Shown: in pieces, positions 34,651 through 45,039 of the stretch | How the letters are laid out: each line of letters begins with the position of its first letter | Position numbering within the stretch: position 1 is the stretch's first letter | NCBI GenBank assembly: GCA_946894095.1 | Contig: OX335652.1 | Span: 19,553,001-19,617,000 of the forward strand | Reading direction: 5' to 3' | From: Incurvaria masculella | Lineage: Eukaryota; Arthropoda; Insecta; Lepidoptera; Incurvariidae | Length of the DNA: 64,000 nt | Translations under genes and position numbers: made by a program | The notes under the pieces: model-generated | Seen by the model: the letters and a program-made list of their open reading frames with translations, nothing else | Database searches by the model: none | What the model was told of the DNA's origin: nothing

Positions 34651-37600
34651 CTACACAAGGTAAGCCTGACCCTGTGTCCTGGAAGTCGAATGGTCCAGCA
34701 GCGGCGGTGGAGCGGGCCAGTGCCTCGGCTCTCGTCTCCGGCCGGCGCGCTCCAACGTCGAATAGTCCGAGTCTATGGATGAGTAAATGTGGTCCGAATT
34801 GGGTCTCCCGTCCGGCCCGTACGCCGGCATCGTGCGAGGAGACCCACTCACCTCGCTGCTGTACTCGGGCGGCGCTACGGAGCCAACCTCGGCAACGGCG
34901 GCAGCCTTCGCCAGGCGGGACATCGACCGAACCGTCCCGTTGGGAACGGACGAATCCAGGGTGTAAGTGTTGATGCTTCTCCTGCAGCTTTGGTTCTTCG
35001 GTTTGTGCCTGGGCGTCGCATCCGGCATTGCGTATCTGAGCTTCTCTCGGAACCGTTTGTGGCCCCATTTGATCCGCGCGGAGGTCTTTAGGTAAGGGCG
35101 CAGCTCAACATCGCCCGTAGCATCGGGAGAAGCGGAACGTTCTTCGACGACCACTAGCTTATATATTCGGCCTTTGAGCGATTCGTGGATCGCTTGCCGA
35201 AATTCGAATCTCGACCATTCTGTCTGCATAAAGTTTCGCGTCAGAACAAGTATGACCCTCTTGGAAGCTTCCGCAGCTTCTAGTAGGGGCGGTGTACACT
35301 GCATATAGGGAGCGCCGTGGTGTGCTATATCTCTATAATGGAGGCAGAGGCGGTAAGAGGGGTTCCCGTTTTCGAGATCTGCGGCGAACGTTTGAGTGAC
35401 AAATTCTTCATCTTTTGGACTGTAGCAGACATACGCATCATAAAGTTTATCGGTCTCTTCGAGGGCCCCGACAAATGAAAATATTCTTATGCCGCAGCTA
35501 CTATATAGCCATATTCTCAAAGTATCTCGAAAGATGAATAACACGATCAATAATAAAAGAATCAACATGAGGCCGCTCAGAATTGATACCATCATAGGTA
35601 GGTAATTAGAAACGAGCGCGTTGTCCATCATCGAGCCTCCGGCGTAATAATCACTGCATGCTGTGCCATTCAAATTAAGATCCTTTTTAATAGGCGGTTT
35701 AAAGTCGCTATTCCAACAGAAAACATCAGACATGTCAGATATTTTTAAAGCATTCTTCGCTATGAAAGCCGTTAGTTCCTGTAGATAGCTACATTTGCAT
35801 GACCATAAATTATTTCCGATAGACAAAGCTTGAAGATTGACATTGTGATCAAGGGTCCACGTATTGAAATCTATCAATCTGTTGCCATCTAGTCTTAATA
35901 CTTCTAGAGAAATAATAGATATAAAAGTGGTGTTTTTTATGTAGTTTATCATATTATTTTGTAGATAGAGTTCCTTTAAATGTGTTAGCTGCTCGAATTC
36001 ATATCCGTTAAGTGCAGTCAATTTATTCTTCTCTAAATGAAGTATAGTCAGTGAAATAAGACCAGAAAACGTACGGTTTTGTATGTTTTCTATTCCACTT
36101 GCATTTACGTAAAGAGCTCGCATGTTTTTCCTACCGATAAATACATGATTTTGAAGATCTTTAAAGTCATTGCCATCTAAATAAACATTCGTCGCATCCA
36201 TGGGTATTTTTTGTGGTATTTCATATACTCTTTGCGCTGAACAGTCCACTACGTTTGTATTCCACAAGGGATCATGATAACACGTACAGTTAAGGGGACA
36301 AGTCATTTCACAATCACATGCATCAAAATCACAGCAATGACATAATGCAAAACAGTGGGTTTCATATTTACACAAAAAGTCTGAAGGTTTTACACTTGAC
36401 AAAGATAAATCAGTAACACTACGCGAATGCGTCATTTTGCAAACGACATTTTCCAAGTCCATAACTCGCGGGTGTTGTCTCATAGAAGTCATATTGTTTA
36501 TGAGAGGCAGCCACTCCATCGTACAGTCACAATTGAATGGATTGCCGCCTATATAAAATTCAGGTAAGCTTTTATTAGACGGCACTGGGGAAAGTCGTAG
36601 ACTATTTAGTTCCAAATGTGTTATTTCGTTTGCATACATGTCCACACGCGTTAAATTAATTTTGTCCAAAAATGTGTTTGCATGAATTTTATTGATGAAG
36701 TTATTATTTATGAAGAGTAATTCGATACTATTAGGCACGGCCATAGGCGATATTTCCACTATTCTGTTATGGCTAACATCTAGAGTTTTTACACGGATTT
36801 CATCTTGTATTTTATAATAATTTCCCAAATGTTCAATAAAATTTCCATGAATGTCTAACCACTTGAGATTACTAGGAATGAAGGCGTAATCAAACCACAC
36901 CAGATGATTTTCGGACAAGTTAAGCCACAGTAAACTTGTGAGGGAGGAGAACACGCCGTTTATATCTGACACGAAGTTGCCGTCGAGTCGAATCGCCTCC
37001 AGCTGTCCGTTCCGGTGAAAAGTGCCCCGTTCAATCGCCTGAATCTTGTTTTTTGCCAGACTAAGCACTTGTAAATTAGGCAGATCCCAAAACATTCCAA
37101 CTGTTAAATTTCCAATTAGATTCTCAATCAGTCGCAGGCCCGTAAGCTGGCCTAAGTTTTTAAAAGAGCCGTTTTTGAAATTCGAAATCTGATTTTCGCC
37201 CAAATCGAGGGTTTTCAGTGACGACAGCTCCCACAATGCTTGCGGTATTTCAGTTATTTGATTCGAGCTTAAATCCAACTCTTTCAAGTCTGAGCAGTTT
37301 TTAAAGGCTTTTGGATCAATGTTCACCAGCAAATTATTGTTGATCGTAAGTTTGCTGAGAACAAATAGGCCATTAAAAAGATATTCATCAATGGTGTGCA
37401 GCCGATTCTCGGCCAAATTCAGAGTATGAAGATTGTACAGAGGAAGAAATGCATTTTCCTCAATGTATCCAATAGAATTGTTTTTTAGGTCCAGTATTTG
37501 AAGGAAAAATAAATCTTTAAATGTTTTTCCATCGATTCTTGTCAGTGCATTATTTGATAAATTCAGTATTATGAGTCTTATTAGACCAATAAATGTAGTT

Positions 37601-38550
37601 TCATCAATGTGATTGCTCGATAACTGATTGTTTGAGAGGTCTAAGACAAGTAACTGCTCAAGACGCTGAAAAACGCTCTTTGGAATTTCAAAAATTCCAT
37701 TATTTCTAAGGTAAATCTCTCTGAGGTCTCTGGTACTTGTGAATACTCCTTCCGGTAAGGTTTGAATATTGTTGTATGATATGTTCAAAATTCTTAGGGA
37801 TATGAGGCCGTTGAATGCATCTCCAGAAATATCGCTGATATTGTTGTGTTGAATATTCAAATTTTGCAGTCTTTTTAGTCTCACAATATCGGAGTCATCT
37901 GGTAGACTTTTCAGTTCGTTATTACTCAAGTCTAAATTTTGAATGTTTGAACCACATCCCTGGCCAAATCCAAGACGATCTACTGATTTCAGTCTATTGT
38001 GGGTCAAGTTTAATGTGTGCACATTATCCAGGGAGCAAAAAACTTCAGATGGGATAGCTTTGATGTTATTGTAGGCAATATCTAACGTTTGCAGTTCGCG
38101 TAAGCCATTGAAAGCGCCGAGCGACAGTTCTAAATTTTTTGTCAAACTCCACTCCGTGTTTCTCGAGCGAATCGACAACTTCTTCAGTTGCCGTAAGCCT
38201 TCGAACGTATTTCCCGGAACTCGAAGCAATTTGCACGATTCGATAGAGAGGTCTTCTAGGTTGTTAAATTTTTTGAAATAATTCACTTGGACGAAGCTTT
38301 CAAACAGCAGCAAGTTATTGCATTGGATGTTGAGGTGCTGCGTTTCTTCAGATGATAGCTTCGCTATGCTAGCTCCGTCGGCGTCAAGAGTCCGCACTTG
38401 GCAGCGCACGGTGCGGGGGTCGTGCAGGCGGCTGCACCTGTCCGCGCCACCGACCACTGTCGCCATCCCCACACAACCACCCACCAACAAAAGCACAGTC
38501 CAAATCTTCGTCATTGTATCATGACATTGGCACCGGGGAGTAAATCTCAT
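34651..38550 (-). CDS. Toll receptor, long Toll-6/Toll-7/Tollo/18-wheeler clade (18-wheeler/Toll-7-like favoured)
   Basis: Single uninterrupted frame of 1299 codons ending in TAG. Residues: possible signal peptide 13-36 (the second Met, codon at 38512-38514, has A at -3 and opens a better signal sequence than Met1); about 23 LRRs (LxxLxLxxNxL) at 97-660; Cys cap from NPFNCDC (671-727); Cys cluster 733-747 (FALCHCCDFDACDC) and LRRNT CPLNCTC (751-770), diagnostic of the long Tolls; about 6 LRRs (786-915); second cap NNLWSCKC (913-965); transmembrane 983-1007; TIR 1035-1177 with box 1 YDAYVCYS; tail of about 120 residues with SSIDSDYSTLE, seen in Toll-6/7/18w tails. Expected at the plasma membrane; family members act in cell intercalation and in immune or neuronal signalling. 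Odd: box 2 reads RDIAHHGAPYM and the box 3 Trp is Arg1168. No introns in the coding part. The nearest canonical minus-strand AATAAA I found (34085-34090) lies in inserted LINE-tail sequence. The exact ortholog is not decided. Confidence 0.95.
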   Translation of the reverse strand: MRFTPRCQCHDTMTKIWTVLLLVGGCVGMATVVGGADRCSRLHDPRTVRCQVRTLDADGASIAKLSSEETQHLNIQCNNLLLFESFVQVNYFKKFNNLEDLSIESCKLLRVPGNTFEGLRQLKKLSIRSRNTEWSLTKNLELSLGAFNGLRELQTLDIAYNNIKAIPSEVFCSLDNVHTLNLTHNRLKSVDRLGFGQGCGSNIQNLDLSNNELKSLPDDSDIVRLKRLQNLNIQHNNISDISGDAFNGLISLRILNISYNNIQTLPEGVFTSTRDLREIYLRNNGIFEIPKSVFQRLEQLLVLDLSNNQLSSNHIDETTFIGLIRLIILNLSNNALTRIDGKTFKDLFFLQILDLKNNSIGYIEENAFLPLYNLHTLNLAENRLHTIDEYLFNGLFVLSKLTINNNLLVNIDPKAFKNCSDLKELDLSSNQITEIPQALWELSSLKTLDLGENQISNFKNGSFKNLGQLTGLRLIENLIGNLTVGMFWDLPNLQVLSLAKNKIQAIERGTFHRNGQLEAIRLDGNFVSDINGVFSSLTSLLWLNLSENHLVWFDYAFIPSNLKWLDIHGNFIEHLGNYYKIQDEIRVKTLDVSHNRIVEISPMAVPNSIELLFINNNFINKIHANTFLDKINLTRVDMYANEITHLELNSLRLSPVPSNKSLPEFYIGGNPFNCDCTMEWLPLINNMTSMRQHPRVMDLENVVCKMTHSRSVTDLSLSSVKPSDFLCKYETHCFALCHCCDFDACDCEMTCPLNCTCYHDPLWNTNVVDCSAQRVYEIPQKIPMDATNVYLDGNDFKDLQNHVFIGRKNMRALYVNASGIENIQNRTFSGLISLTILHLEKNKLTALNGYEFEQLTHLKELYLQNNMINYIKNTTFISIISLEVLRLDGNRLIDFNTWTLDHNVNLQALSIGNNLWSCKCSYLQELTAFIAKNALKISDMSDVFCWNSDFKPPIKKDLNLNGTACSDYYAGGSMMDNALVSNYLPMMVSILSGLMLILLLLIVLFIFRDTLRIWLYSSCGIRIFSFVGALEETDKLYDAYVCYSPKDEEFVTQTFAADLENGNPSYRLCLHYRDIAHHGAPYMQCTPPLLEAAEASKRVILVLTRNFMQTEWSRFEFRQAIHESLKGRIYKLVVVEERSASPDATGDVELRPYLKTSARIKWGHKRFREKLRYAMPDATPRHKPKNQSCRRSINTYTLDSSVPNGTVRSMSRLAKAAAVAEVGSVAPPEYSSEVSGSPRTMPAYGPDGRPNSDHIYSSIDSDYSTLERAGRRREPRHWPAPPPLLDHSTSRTQGQAYLV
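35020..35448 (-). other. TIR domain of the Toll receptor
   Basis: Residues 1035-1177. Box 1 (YDAYVCYS), the LCLHYRD strand leading to the BB loop, SKRVILVLTRNFMQTEW and the closing WGHKRFREKLRYAMPD are recognisable, so fold and register are secure. The BB loop lacks the usual PVGG/PG type residues and the canonical FW of box 3 is FR. Confidence 0.9.
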
Positions 38551-38552
38551 AA

Positions 38553-39000
38553 CACCGATTTCACTTCACTCGCGCACATTTCTTCGAAAGTTCTCATCTC
38601 ATCAAATCCAATGTAGCTATAGACCGTCGTCCATAAATGGAGCGGAAATCGACACAGCAGCAGATCGGACCGGAGCTCGCGTTCAACTGCGGTACAATTT
38701 AAACTGTATCTGACAAAACTGGTTCAGAGCGCGCGGCCGACTAACGTTTATGATTGCTCGTGGAGCGCGGAAGGTGCGTGCGCTCAGCGTCGCTCCAGCG
38801 CTGTGACTGGCGGGGCGGGCGGGCCGCGTGTGCCTCGCCGCCCGCACCCCGCACACCCGCCGCCGCCGACCAGCGCACTGGTCCCCGGGGGGTACCCGAC
38901 CCGTCCCGCTCCCCGCGCGCCTAGTTCAACGATCGGCCGCGCGGCGCCAGCGGACAGGCTCGCGTCAGCTGTTTCATTAGTTTGTGATCGAAAGTGATTT
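38553..39000 (-). promoter_or_regulatory. CpG-rich 5' leader and probable promoter of the Toll gene
   Basis: Immediately upstream of the Toll start the sequence switches from AT-rich to strongly GC/CpG-rich (densest 38740-38960), unlike its surroundings. An initiator-like GCAGTTG occurs on the minus strand near 38684-38690. No TATA box was seen on the minus strand close by. Start site and leader exon are not determined. Confidence 0.45.
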
Positions 39001-39004
39001 CGTC

Positions 39005-40470
39005 AAAAGTAGAGCATCCGGCACACGTTAACTGAATGTTGTCTGCAAAATGTTGCCTTGTTGTTATTGATTTTCAAGCAAGAGATGAGAGCGATGTGAA
39101 TGCAAAGGCACTATAGCGATAAACACTTACATGTCTCAAATGAGTGCGCAGTTTTTCGCTACAGTGATTTATTTGGCAAGATATCCAATAATCGTACATC
39201 ACTTGGGTTTGAACCCGGGACTCAAAACTTTACATATTTCACTATGCTAATCAATGTGTATAAAAATCAAATACAAGCATATTATATAGTACAATTTATT
39301 TATTAATGTTCACAGTATTAAAACTGGTAGAGTGGTAAAGATCGTAGGACAATATTTTTTGCAGGAGGCACTAAATTCATAAATTATGTTTCGTTGCTCT
39401 AAACCCTCTTTGTTTTAGAATAAAGGTTAAATTTTGTTCTAATCAGAACTGATTGACTAAAATCAAAACTTCGACAGAAATCACATGTAGGTGAAGAAAT
39501 TGGAGAAATAATTTCCATACAACGAGCGCGCAAAAAATGACGCCACGCGACTTACAACATTATATCGCCGTGCACATTTGTAGCGCAGTGATGAAGACGG
39601 AGAAAAATCCAATTTGAAGTCTCCCATATTGGTAGGTAAACTGATAAAGATAAGAATTCAATAAACCAGATGTTCGTTACGTCATTCTTCATTCGTCATG
39701 ATGTTTTCAGCGAGTGCCGAAACCAAAGAATATATGCCGAAACAAAGGCCAAATTCCTCCGGCGGCACAATTGGCGTATCGACACTTTTTTAGTTCCATC
39801 CGTTCTCCTGTTATTTTTTCACCTCCATGAGAAATCATAATGACGTATGTTCGTATTATAAACTCACCATCAAATACAAATATTACGGTATAAAACTGTT
39901 TCCCTGCTTTTGGGAAATAACCCAGAGTTACACGAGAGTATCATTGAAATGTTTCTATTTCCAAATAAAAAATATTATGTAAAATCTCACTTAGTTTGGG
40001 GACACATCATAAAGTCAAAAACCCACGAGATCCTAAACCGATAGTATCCAAAACTTACCTAACCTGACCTAACCTAGCCGAAACGGTTAGGTTAGATTTT
40101 GATAATAATAATTTTGATAATACACACAAAAAATACATACTTTTGTATGTAAGTGTATTATGAGCTAGCCATGTCGAGTTATATAAAGAACCGGTCAAGC
40201 ATGAACGTGTTCACGTACCGAGGGCCCCGTCACTGCTGGACATGGATGAAAAACGGCCTGGGCTGATAATTATTTTGCAATTTACAAACTACATTACTGT
40301 ACCTCAATATATGGTTTTTTTTTTTTTCAGAATTTTAATCAATCGTTAATAGGAGCACAATTCGGGATCAAATGCGTGAGACATACAGACACTAGAGCCA
40401 GACTATTACGACGGGATCCTAAAAAGAACAACTTTATAACAATACAAAAAATAAATCATCAAAAATATTG
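39005..40470. other. Upstream flank of the Toll gene, no gene recognised
   Basis: AT-rich. A CCTAA/TTAGG-containing short palindrome lies at 40058-40100. A box B-like GGGTTTGAACCC at about 39206 lacks a cloverleaf. Confidence 0.3.
40058..40100. repeat. Short palindrome of CCTAA / TTAGG units
   Basis: TTACCTAACCTGACCTAACC, then GCCGAAACGGTTAGGTTAG: pentamers of telomere type in both orientations. Confidence 0.6.
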
Positions 40471-40472
40471 TA

Positions 40473-40810
40473 TTAAGATGGGCCTTCCCGCTCAACTCCC
40501 CATACAAAAGAAGATCATGCGCATATTTATTTTTAGAGATCCAAAATTATATTCGAAACAGCTTTATTTAATCGAACTTGATGTCTGATAACCATTGACA
40601 TTGTGAAATAGTGAAGGTCGAATTTTTCGCGCAATTTATTCAATATCTTTGAACGTCAGACCGAAGATTTCTAATCAAGTTGGTTATTGTTTGATTTTTA
40701 CTACATCGGTCGTGATTTACTTTTAGCTATAAGTCGTTTTGTAAATCATTTTTTCGTAATACCTACCAAATCAAACACTATGCGCATTCCCGTTGGGAAG
40801 AGCCACCTGA
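40473..40810 (+). mobile_element. Family A MITE copy 8, 3'-truncated and decayed
   Basis: TTAAGATGGGCCTTCCCGCT start; internal deletions; stops after CACTATGCGCATT without the right terminus. Confidence 0.8.
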
Positions 40811-40879
40811 GAATCCATCCCTTTTTAAACTCAAATTTGCATTTACTAATTCTTAGCAACGCTAAGATATAGGTATTTA

Positions 40880-41168
40880 AAAACCGGCCAAGTGCGAGCC
40901 GGACTCGCACACGAAGGCTTCCGTAGCATCGTGCAAGATTTAACACAAAAAAACTAGTTTTTTGTACGGGACCCGCCCTTTAATTTTTAATATTTTTTTA
41001 TTTTACCTATTTGTTGTCATAGCGGCAAAATTAATACACACTCTGAATATTTCAGCTGCCTACCTATTACGGTTCATGAGATATAGCCCTGTGACAGACG
41101 GTCGGACGAACAGCGGACGCTTATTAATAGGGTTCAGTTTTCACCCTTTGGGCACGGAACCCTAAAAA
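40880..41168 (+). mobile_element. Family C element
   Basis: AAACCGGCCAAGTGCGAGCC to GGCACGGAACCCTAAAAA; the GACGG run is reduced to one or two units. Confidence 0.88.
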
Positions 41169-41185
41169 CTGGCTAAACTTCATTC

Positions 41186-41413
41186 GTGAACCGCCCAGCA
41201 GCGGGCCGGTCGCCTAGCAACGAAGTGTCAGCCCGTAAACAAGCCTTTGATCCAGCAGACACCTGGATGCCGCCTCGGTTCCTTTCATCTTATTATTTTG
41301 TACGCCAAAATGTACCTAACCCAATTCCTGAACTTCATTATAATGCTTTCAGGTGTAATCGAGAAGCTCGTTATAATTTTGTGCGCACGTTAATTGAAGA
41401 GCGTCAAAACTGA
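41186..41413 (+). other. Unrecognised 75-codon ORF
   Basis: ATG-type frame with moderate complexity (FDPADTWMPPRFLSSYYFVR, REARYNFVRTLIEERQN) ending TGA, directly after a C element. No domain recognised; could be coding debris or chance. Confidence 0.15.
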
Positions 41414-41514
41414 AATACACTAACGAGATTGTTGGGCGATGAGTTTAGGAGCCTATTAGTACCCACAGCTTCATATAAGGACATTATGAACCCATGTTAT
41501 AAAGGAATGTAACA

Positions 41515-41690
41515 TGTATGTATGTATAATTGACCGTGAAGCAAGGACACATTAATTGAAGAAAGAGCCCAGTAAAAAGAACTACTTTACGAATATACTG
41601 CAAGGCTGGACCCGAACCAGCAAAACATACCATTCGCGGGTATTGCGTCTACCAATTTCGCCACCGGCTGTATACCCATAATTTGGAATT
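41515..41690 (-). mobile_element. Family F SINE with leucine-tRNA-like head
   Basis: The minus strand reads TGGCGAAATTGGTAGACGCA (box A region) and GCTGGTTCGGGTCCAGCC (T-arm stem with box B), then a tail shared with 47050-47190 (CGTAAAGTAGTT, GTGTCCTTGCTTC). Confidence 0.65.
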
Positions 41691-41957
41691 CTCCTACAGT
41701 CCCTCTTCCCGTAATGAATGCCTCCTACTAACACAGTATTTAAGACTATAACTACATACATTTATTTACCGCTTCATCTGCGTTGCGGACATTGACTGCA
41801 AAGATTGAACATTAAAAAATATTGCCGTCACACCAAAATCGTATTTGGCATCAGACGCTAGAGCCAGTCCTAGGTTGACTTATGTAAATATACTTTTTTC
41901 GTACTAAAAGCCCGCAACGCAGATGAAGCGTTAAATAAATGTGAATGATGAGACAAC

Positions 41958-42325
41958 AAAAAACCGGCCAAGTGCGAGTCGGACTCGCACACGAAGGGTT
42001 CCTTACCATCGTAAAAAATAAAACAAAAAAATCACGTTTTTTGTATGGGAGCCCCCTTTAATTTTAATTATTTTTTAATCTAACCTATTTGTTCTTATAG
42101 CGGCAAAATAAATACACACTCTGTGAAAATTTCAGCTGTCTACCTGTTACGGTTACTGAGATACAGCCCTGTGACAGACGGACAGACGGACGGACGGACG
42201 GACGGACGGACGGACGGACGGACGGACGGACGGACGGACGGACGGACGGACGGACGGACGGACGGACAGCGGAGGCTTAGTAATAGGGTTCTGTTTTCAC
42301 CCTTTGGGTACGGAACCCTAAAAAT
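41958..42325 (+). mobile_element. Family C element with longest (GGAC)n array
   Basis: AACCGGCCAAGTGCGAGTCGG to GGTACGGAACCCTAAAAA; about 23 tetranucleotide units at 42177-42268. Confidence 0.92.
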
Positions 42326-42470
42326 TAACACAATCTTTAGCTGAACACAAAGTAAAGCGCTTTACCTGTCTGCTCAGCAATTCTCACTAAAACACTAATA
42401 ATAAATAAACAAAGTTTATGTAATAAACACAAATAATTAGTATAACAACCTGAGTGGTCAGTCCGAGTTC

Positions 42471-42785
42471 TCACCTAAATTGGCGTTTACGGCAAACCGA
42501 TCGACTGGCGTTTTCTCCAAACTCCATACAAGTTTTTACTAGATATTCTGTGGTTTTACTTCTTCAAGCTGTCAAAGTCAAACGCGGACTTCCGATTTGT
42601 ATGAAAACGCGGAGTGGACGTAAACGGCAACGTCGACGTATTTACGGCAACGTTGAGTAAGCTGTGAAAACAAGCTCGGACTCGCAAATGTTAGTTCGCT
42701 TAACGCCCGCTGCGCGCGCTCTTCAATTTCTCCATACATTTGAAAACGCCAGTCGATCAGTTTGCCGTAACGCCAATTTAGGTGA
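42471..42785. mobile_element. Family G element, 44 bp terminal inverted repeats
   Basis: TCACCTAAATTGGCGTTTAC and its inverse at the right end; arms 42471-42514 and 42742-42785 with few mismatches. Interior non-coding. Second copy 48531-49148. Confidence 0.88.
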
Positions 42786-42802
42786 CAACTTAGACTACCG
42801 GC

Positions 42803-43040
42803 TCTGACCCAGATAGCTAATACCACACAACTACCGTTATCATAATAGCCCATTACACCACATTCCTAAGGAATTGGGTGCCATGCCAGAACTTTCCATT
42901 TATGAGCACGGCTACATTGAACGGAATGGAAAACACGGAAAAAATTGAATGCCGCTTTCATCCAATGCGGTGGTACCTAACCGAGAAGGAAAGGGGACCT
43001 ACAGTTTTAGAAGGGCTCCGAACCACGAAACGTGTTTTGT
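42803..43040 (-). repeat. Family D SINE fragment
   Basis: CACACAACTACCGTTATCAT, GAATTGGGTGCCATGCCAG and CTACATTGAACGGAATGG. Confidence 0.82.
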
Positions 43041-43044
43041 GGTA

Positions 43045-43890
43045 AATTCTGTACAATGGGGCTGGCCTTTCGTGTGGAAGTCTGACTCGCAATCGGCTGC
43101 TTTTTTAAAAATAAATCAAAATGGTTAACAATATGATAACACATGCACAGCAGGATTTGATGTGAACTTACGTAGGTACCTAATATGCTTACTGTAAGGA
43201 TATTCAACAATGAACTGCATTCACACAAGGAAAATTTCGACCAACTTTCATTCAATCCGTGAGGGATTTATTCTACCACTCTGTAAGCACATTTTGGAAT
43301 CCGAACAAATGAATGAAATTTAATGCATGAGTAATGAGAACATTCTACCACTACTACTTCTAGAAGAATAATATCTGTCAATTTCTGTAGCCACCTACAA
43401 AAGTAGATCCGCAGACCGAAACATTTAGCATCAGAAGGTTGGTCTCTAACCTGTGAACTCTTTCAGCCATTTACCTTATCGTGACCAAAAATGTCGTGAC
43501 CTCCCGGAATATAGCAATATAGTTCATTTCGGTAGACTGCTATAACAAGCACACATGTCTGAACTCATATATAATTCAGTATCCACTCGAAACTCCACCA
43601 ATCTCTCAGTTGGATCGCATGCATTTTCAATTGCATTCTCGCAATGAGCCCAGACTCTCCCAGAGGGAATCTTCAGTTGTATCAGTTCGCAGCATCCCTG
43701 TCCAGAGTTTGAGTGCGAGGCAGATAGGGTTCGGTATGTATGTATCTACCCAACTCGCGAGCCATGGACACATTTAGAATGTAAATAATAAAAATAATTT
43801 GTTTCATTGAGGCACACAGTCCGAAATGCACGAAATATACAAATTAAAGTAAAATTCAAATTAATGATTAATCATCAACAAAAGGATATT
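43045..43890. other. No gene recognised
   Basis: Unique sequence with short frames only. Confidence 0.25.
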
Positions 43891-43894
43891 TTTT

Positions 43895-44217
43895 TTTTTA
43901 TGCGACCTGACATGGATGGCTAAAACCACACAACTACCGTTATGATATTAGCCCAATACACCACATTCCCGAAGGAATTAGGTGCCATGCCAGGACCTTC
44001 CCTTTATGAGCACGGCTACATTGAACTGGATGGAAAACACGGACAATTTTTCATTGCCGCTTCGACCATCTTTTCATCCAATGCGATGGTACCAACCCGG
44101 GGGGGGGCTTAAACCCTACCACCTAGTAGGGGAAGGGGACCTACAGTTTTACATGGATTCCGAACCCGGGCCTCTGGTACGCTAGGCCAGTCCCCGCGTC
44201 ACTAGGCTACGAGCCGC
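43895..44217 (-). mobile_element. Family D SINE with an internal deletion, tRNA head present
   Basis: Nearly consensus 3' half (CCGAAGGAATTAGGTGCCAT, ATTGCCGCTTCGACCATC). The head reads on the minus strand TAGCCTAGTGACGCGGGGAC; the segment between the head and the ATGGATTCCGAACC region is deleted. Confidence 0.88.
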
Positions 44218-44219
44218 TC

Positions 44220-44517
44220 TAACTAACGAAACTAAAAAAATATTTACATATTAAAAATAGAAAGAAGAACGGACAAAATAAAGCAAATAGATATAAAATT
44301 AGGTTATAAAATGACTAAACAATTCATATAATGTAGAAAAATATATTAAAATAAACATCCTCATAAATTATATTATGTTTATATTTATATTTTATATTTA
44401 AAAGTACATTAAAACATACATTGTAAAATAAGATTAAAACAAAATAAAATCACAATAATATAAATGATCTGATAATGTAATTGAAATTAAGGTCAAAATA
44501 TAAATTACAAAACTAAA
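44220..44517. other. Very AT-rich spacer
   Basis: Nothing recognised. Confidence 0.3.
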
Positions 44518-44935
44518 TTAAGGTGGCCCAACCCGGCGGGACTAACTCATTCGCGGGCACGGTACAAAACCGTGCTGTTGCGCTCTGGGACCTTCTCTCT
44601 TTCAAAGAAAAAGACAGGCTCCGTGATGAGGAAGATACAAAATGTCCACAAAAAAGACAATGTGCGTAGTGGTAAGATTTACGATAATTTTAATTACAAA
44701 ACGACTTATAGCTAAAAGTAAACCACGACCGCTGCAGTCAAAAATCTAACCAAAACCAAATAGATTATAAATCTTGATTAAATAAGCTATTTCTGATGAC
44801 TAATCTTTTTAAGATGTTCTTACGATTGCGTAATCCACCTCCAAAGTTATTGTATAAAACGCGCGAAAAATTCGAACTTTCGGACCTTGTAACTTAGAAA
44901 CCAATCACAATTTTGACAATGCCATCAGTTGTAAG
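44518..44935 (-). mobile_element. Family A MITE copy 9, truncated
   Basis: TTAAGGTGGCCCAACCCGGC end intact; the other end is lost after ATTTTGACAATGCCATCAG. Confidence 0.88.
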
Positions 44936-45039
44936 GCGCTGTAAGCCATGCAGTCAAAACATCGCCAAAGCGCTCAAATGTGTTCCAGAAATGCGTTCGT
45001 CAAGTCAAGTCAAGTCTCACACAAATCGTCCAATATTGT

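Noticed and set aside
34578..35091. 131-, 149- and 100-codon frames over the Toll tail
   Set aside because: Overlapping shadow frames of the GC-rich Toll C-terminus; the Toll frame has clear domain support.
39195..39225. tRNA box B-like GGGTTTGAACCC
   Set aside because: No box A at the right distance; likely chance or an old relic.
42123..42344. Frames translating to TDGRTDGR and RPSVRPSV repeats
   Set aside because: Translation of the (GGAC)n array in family C, not protein genes.
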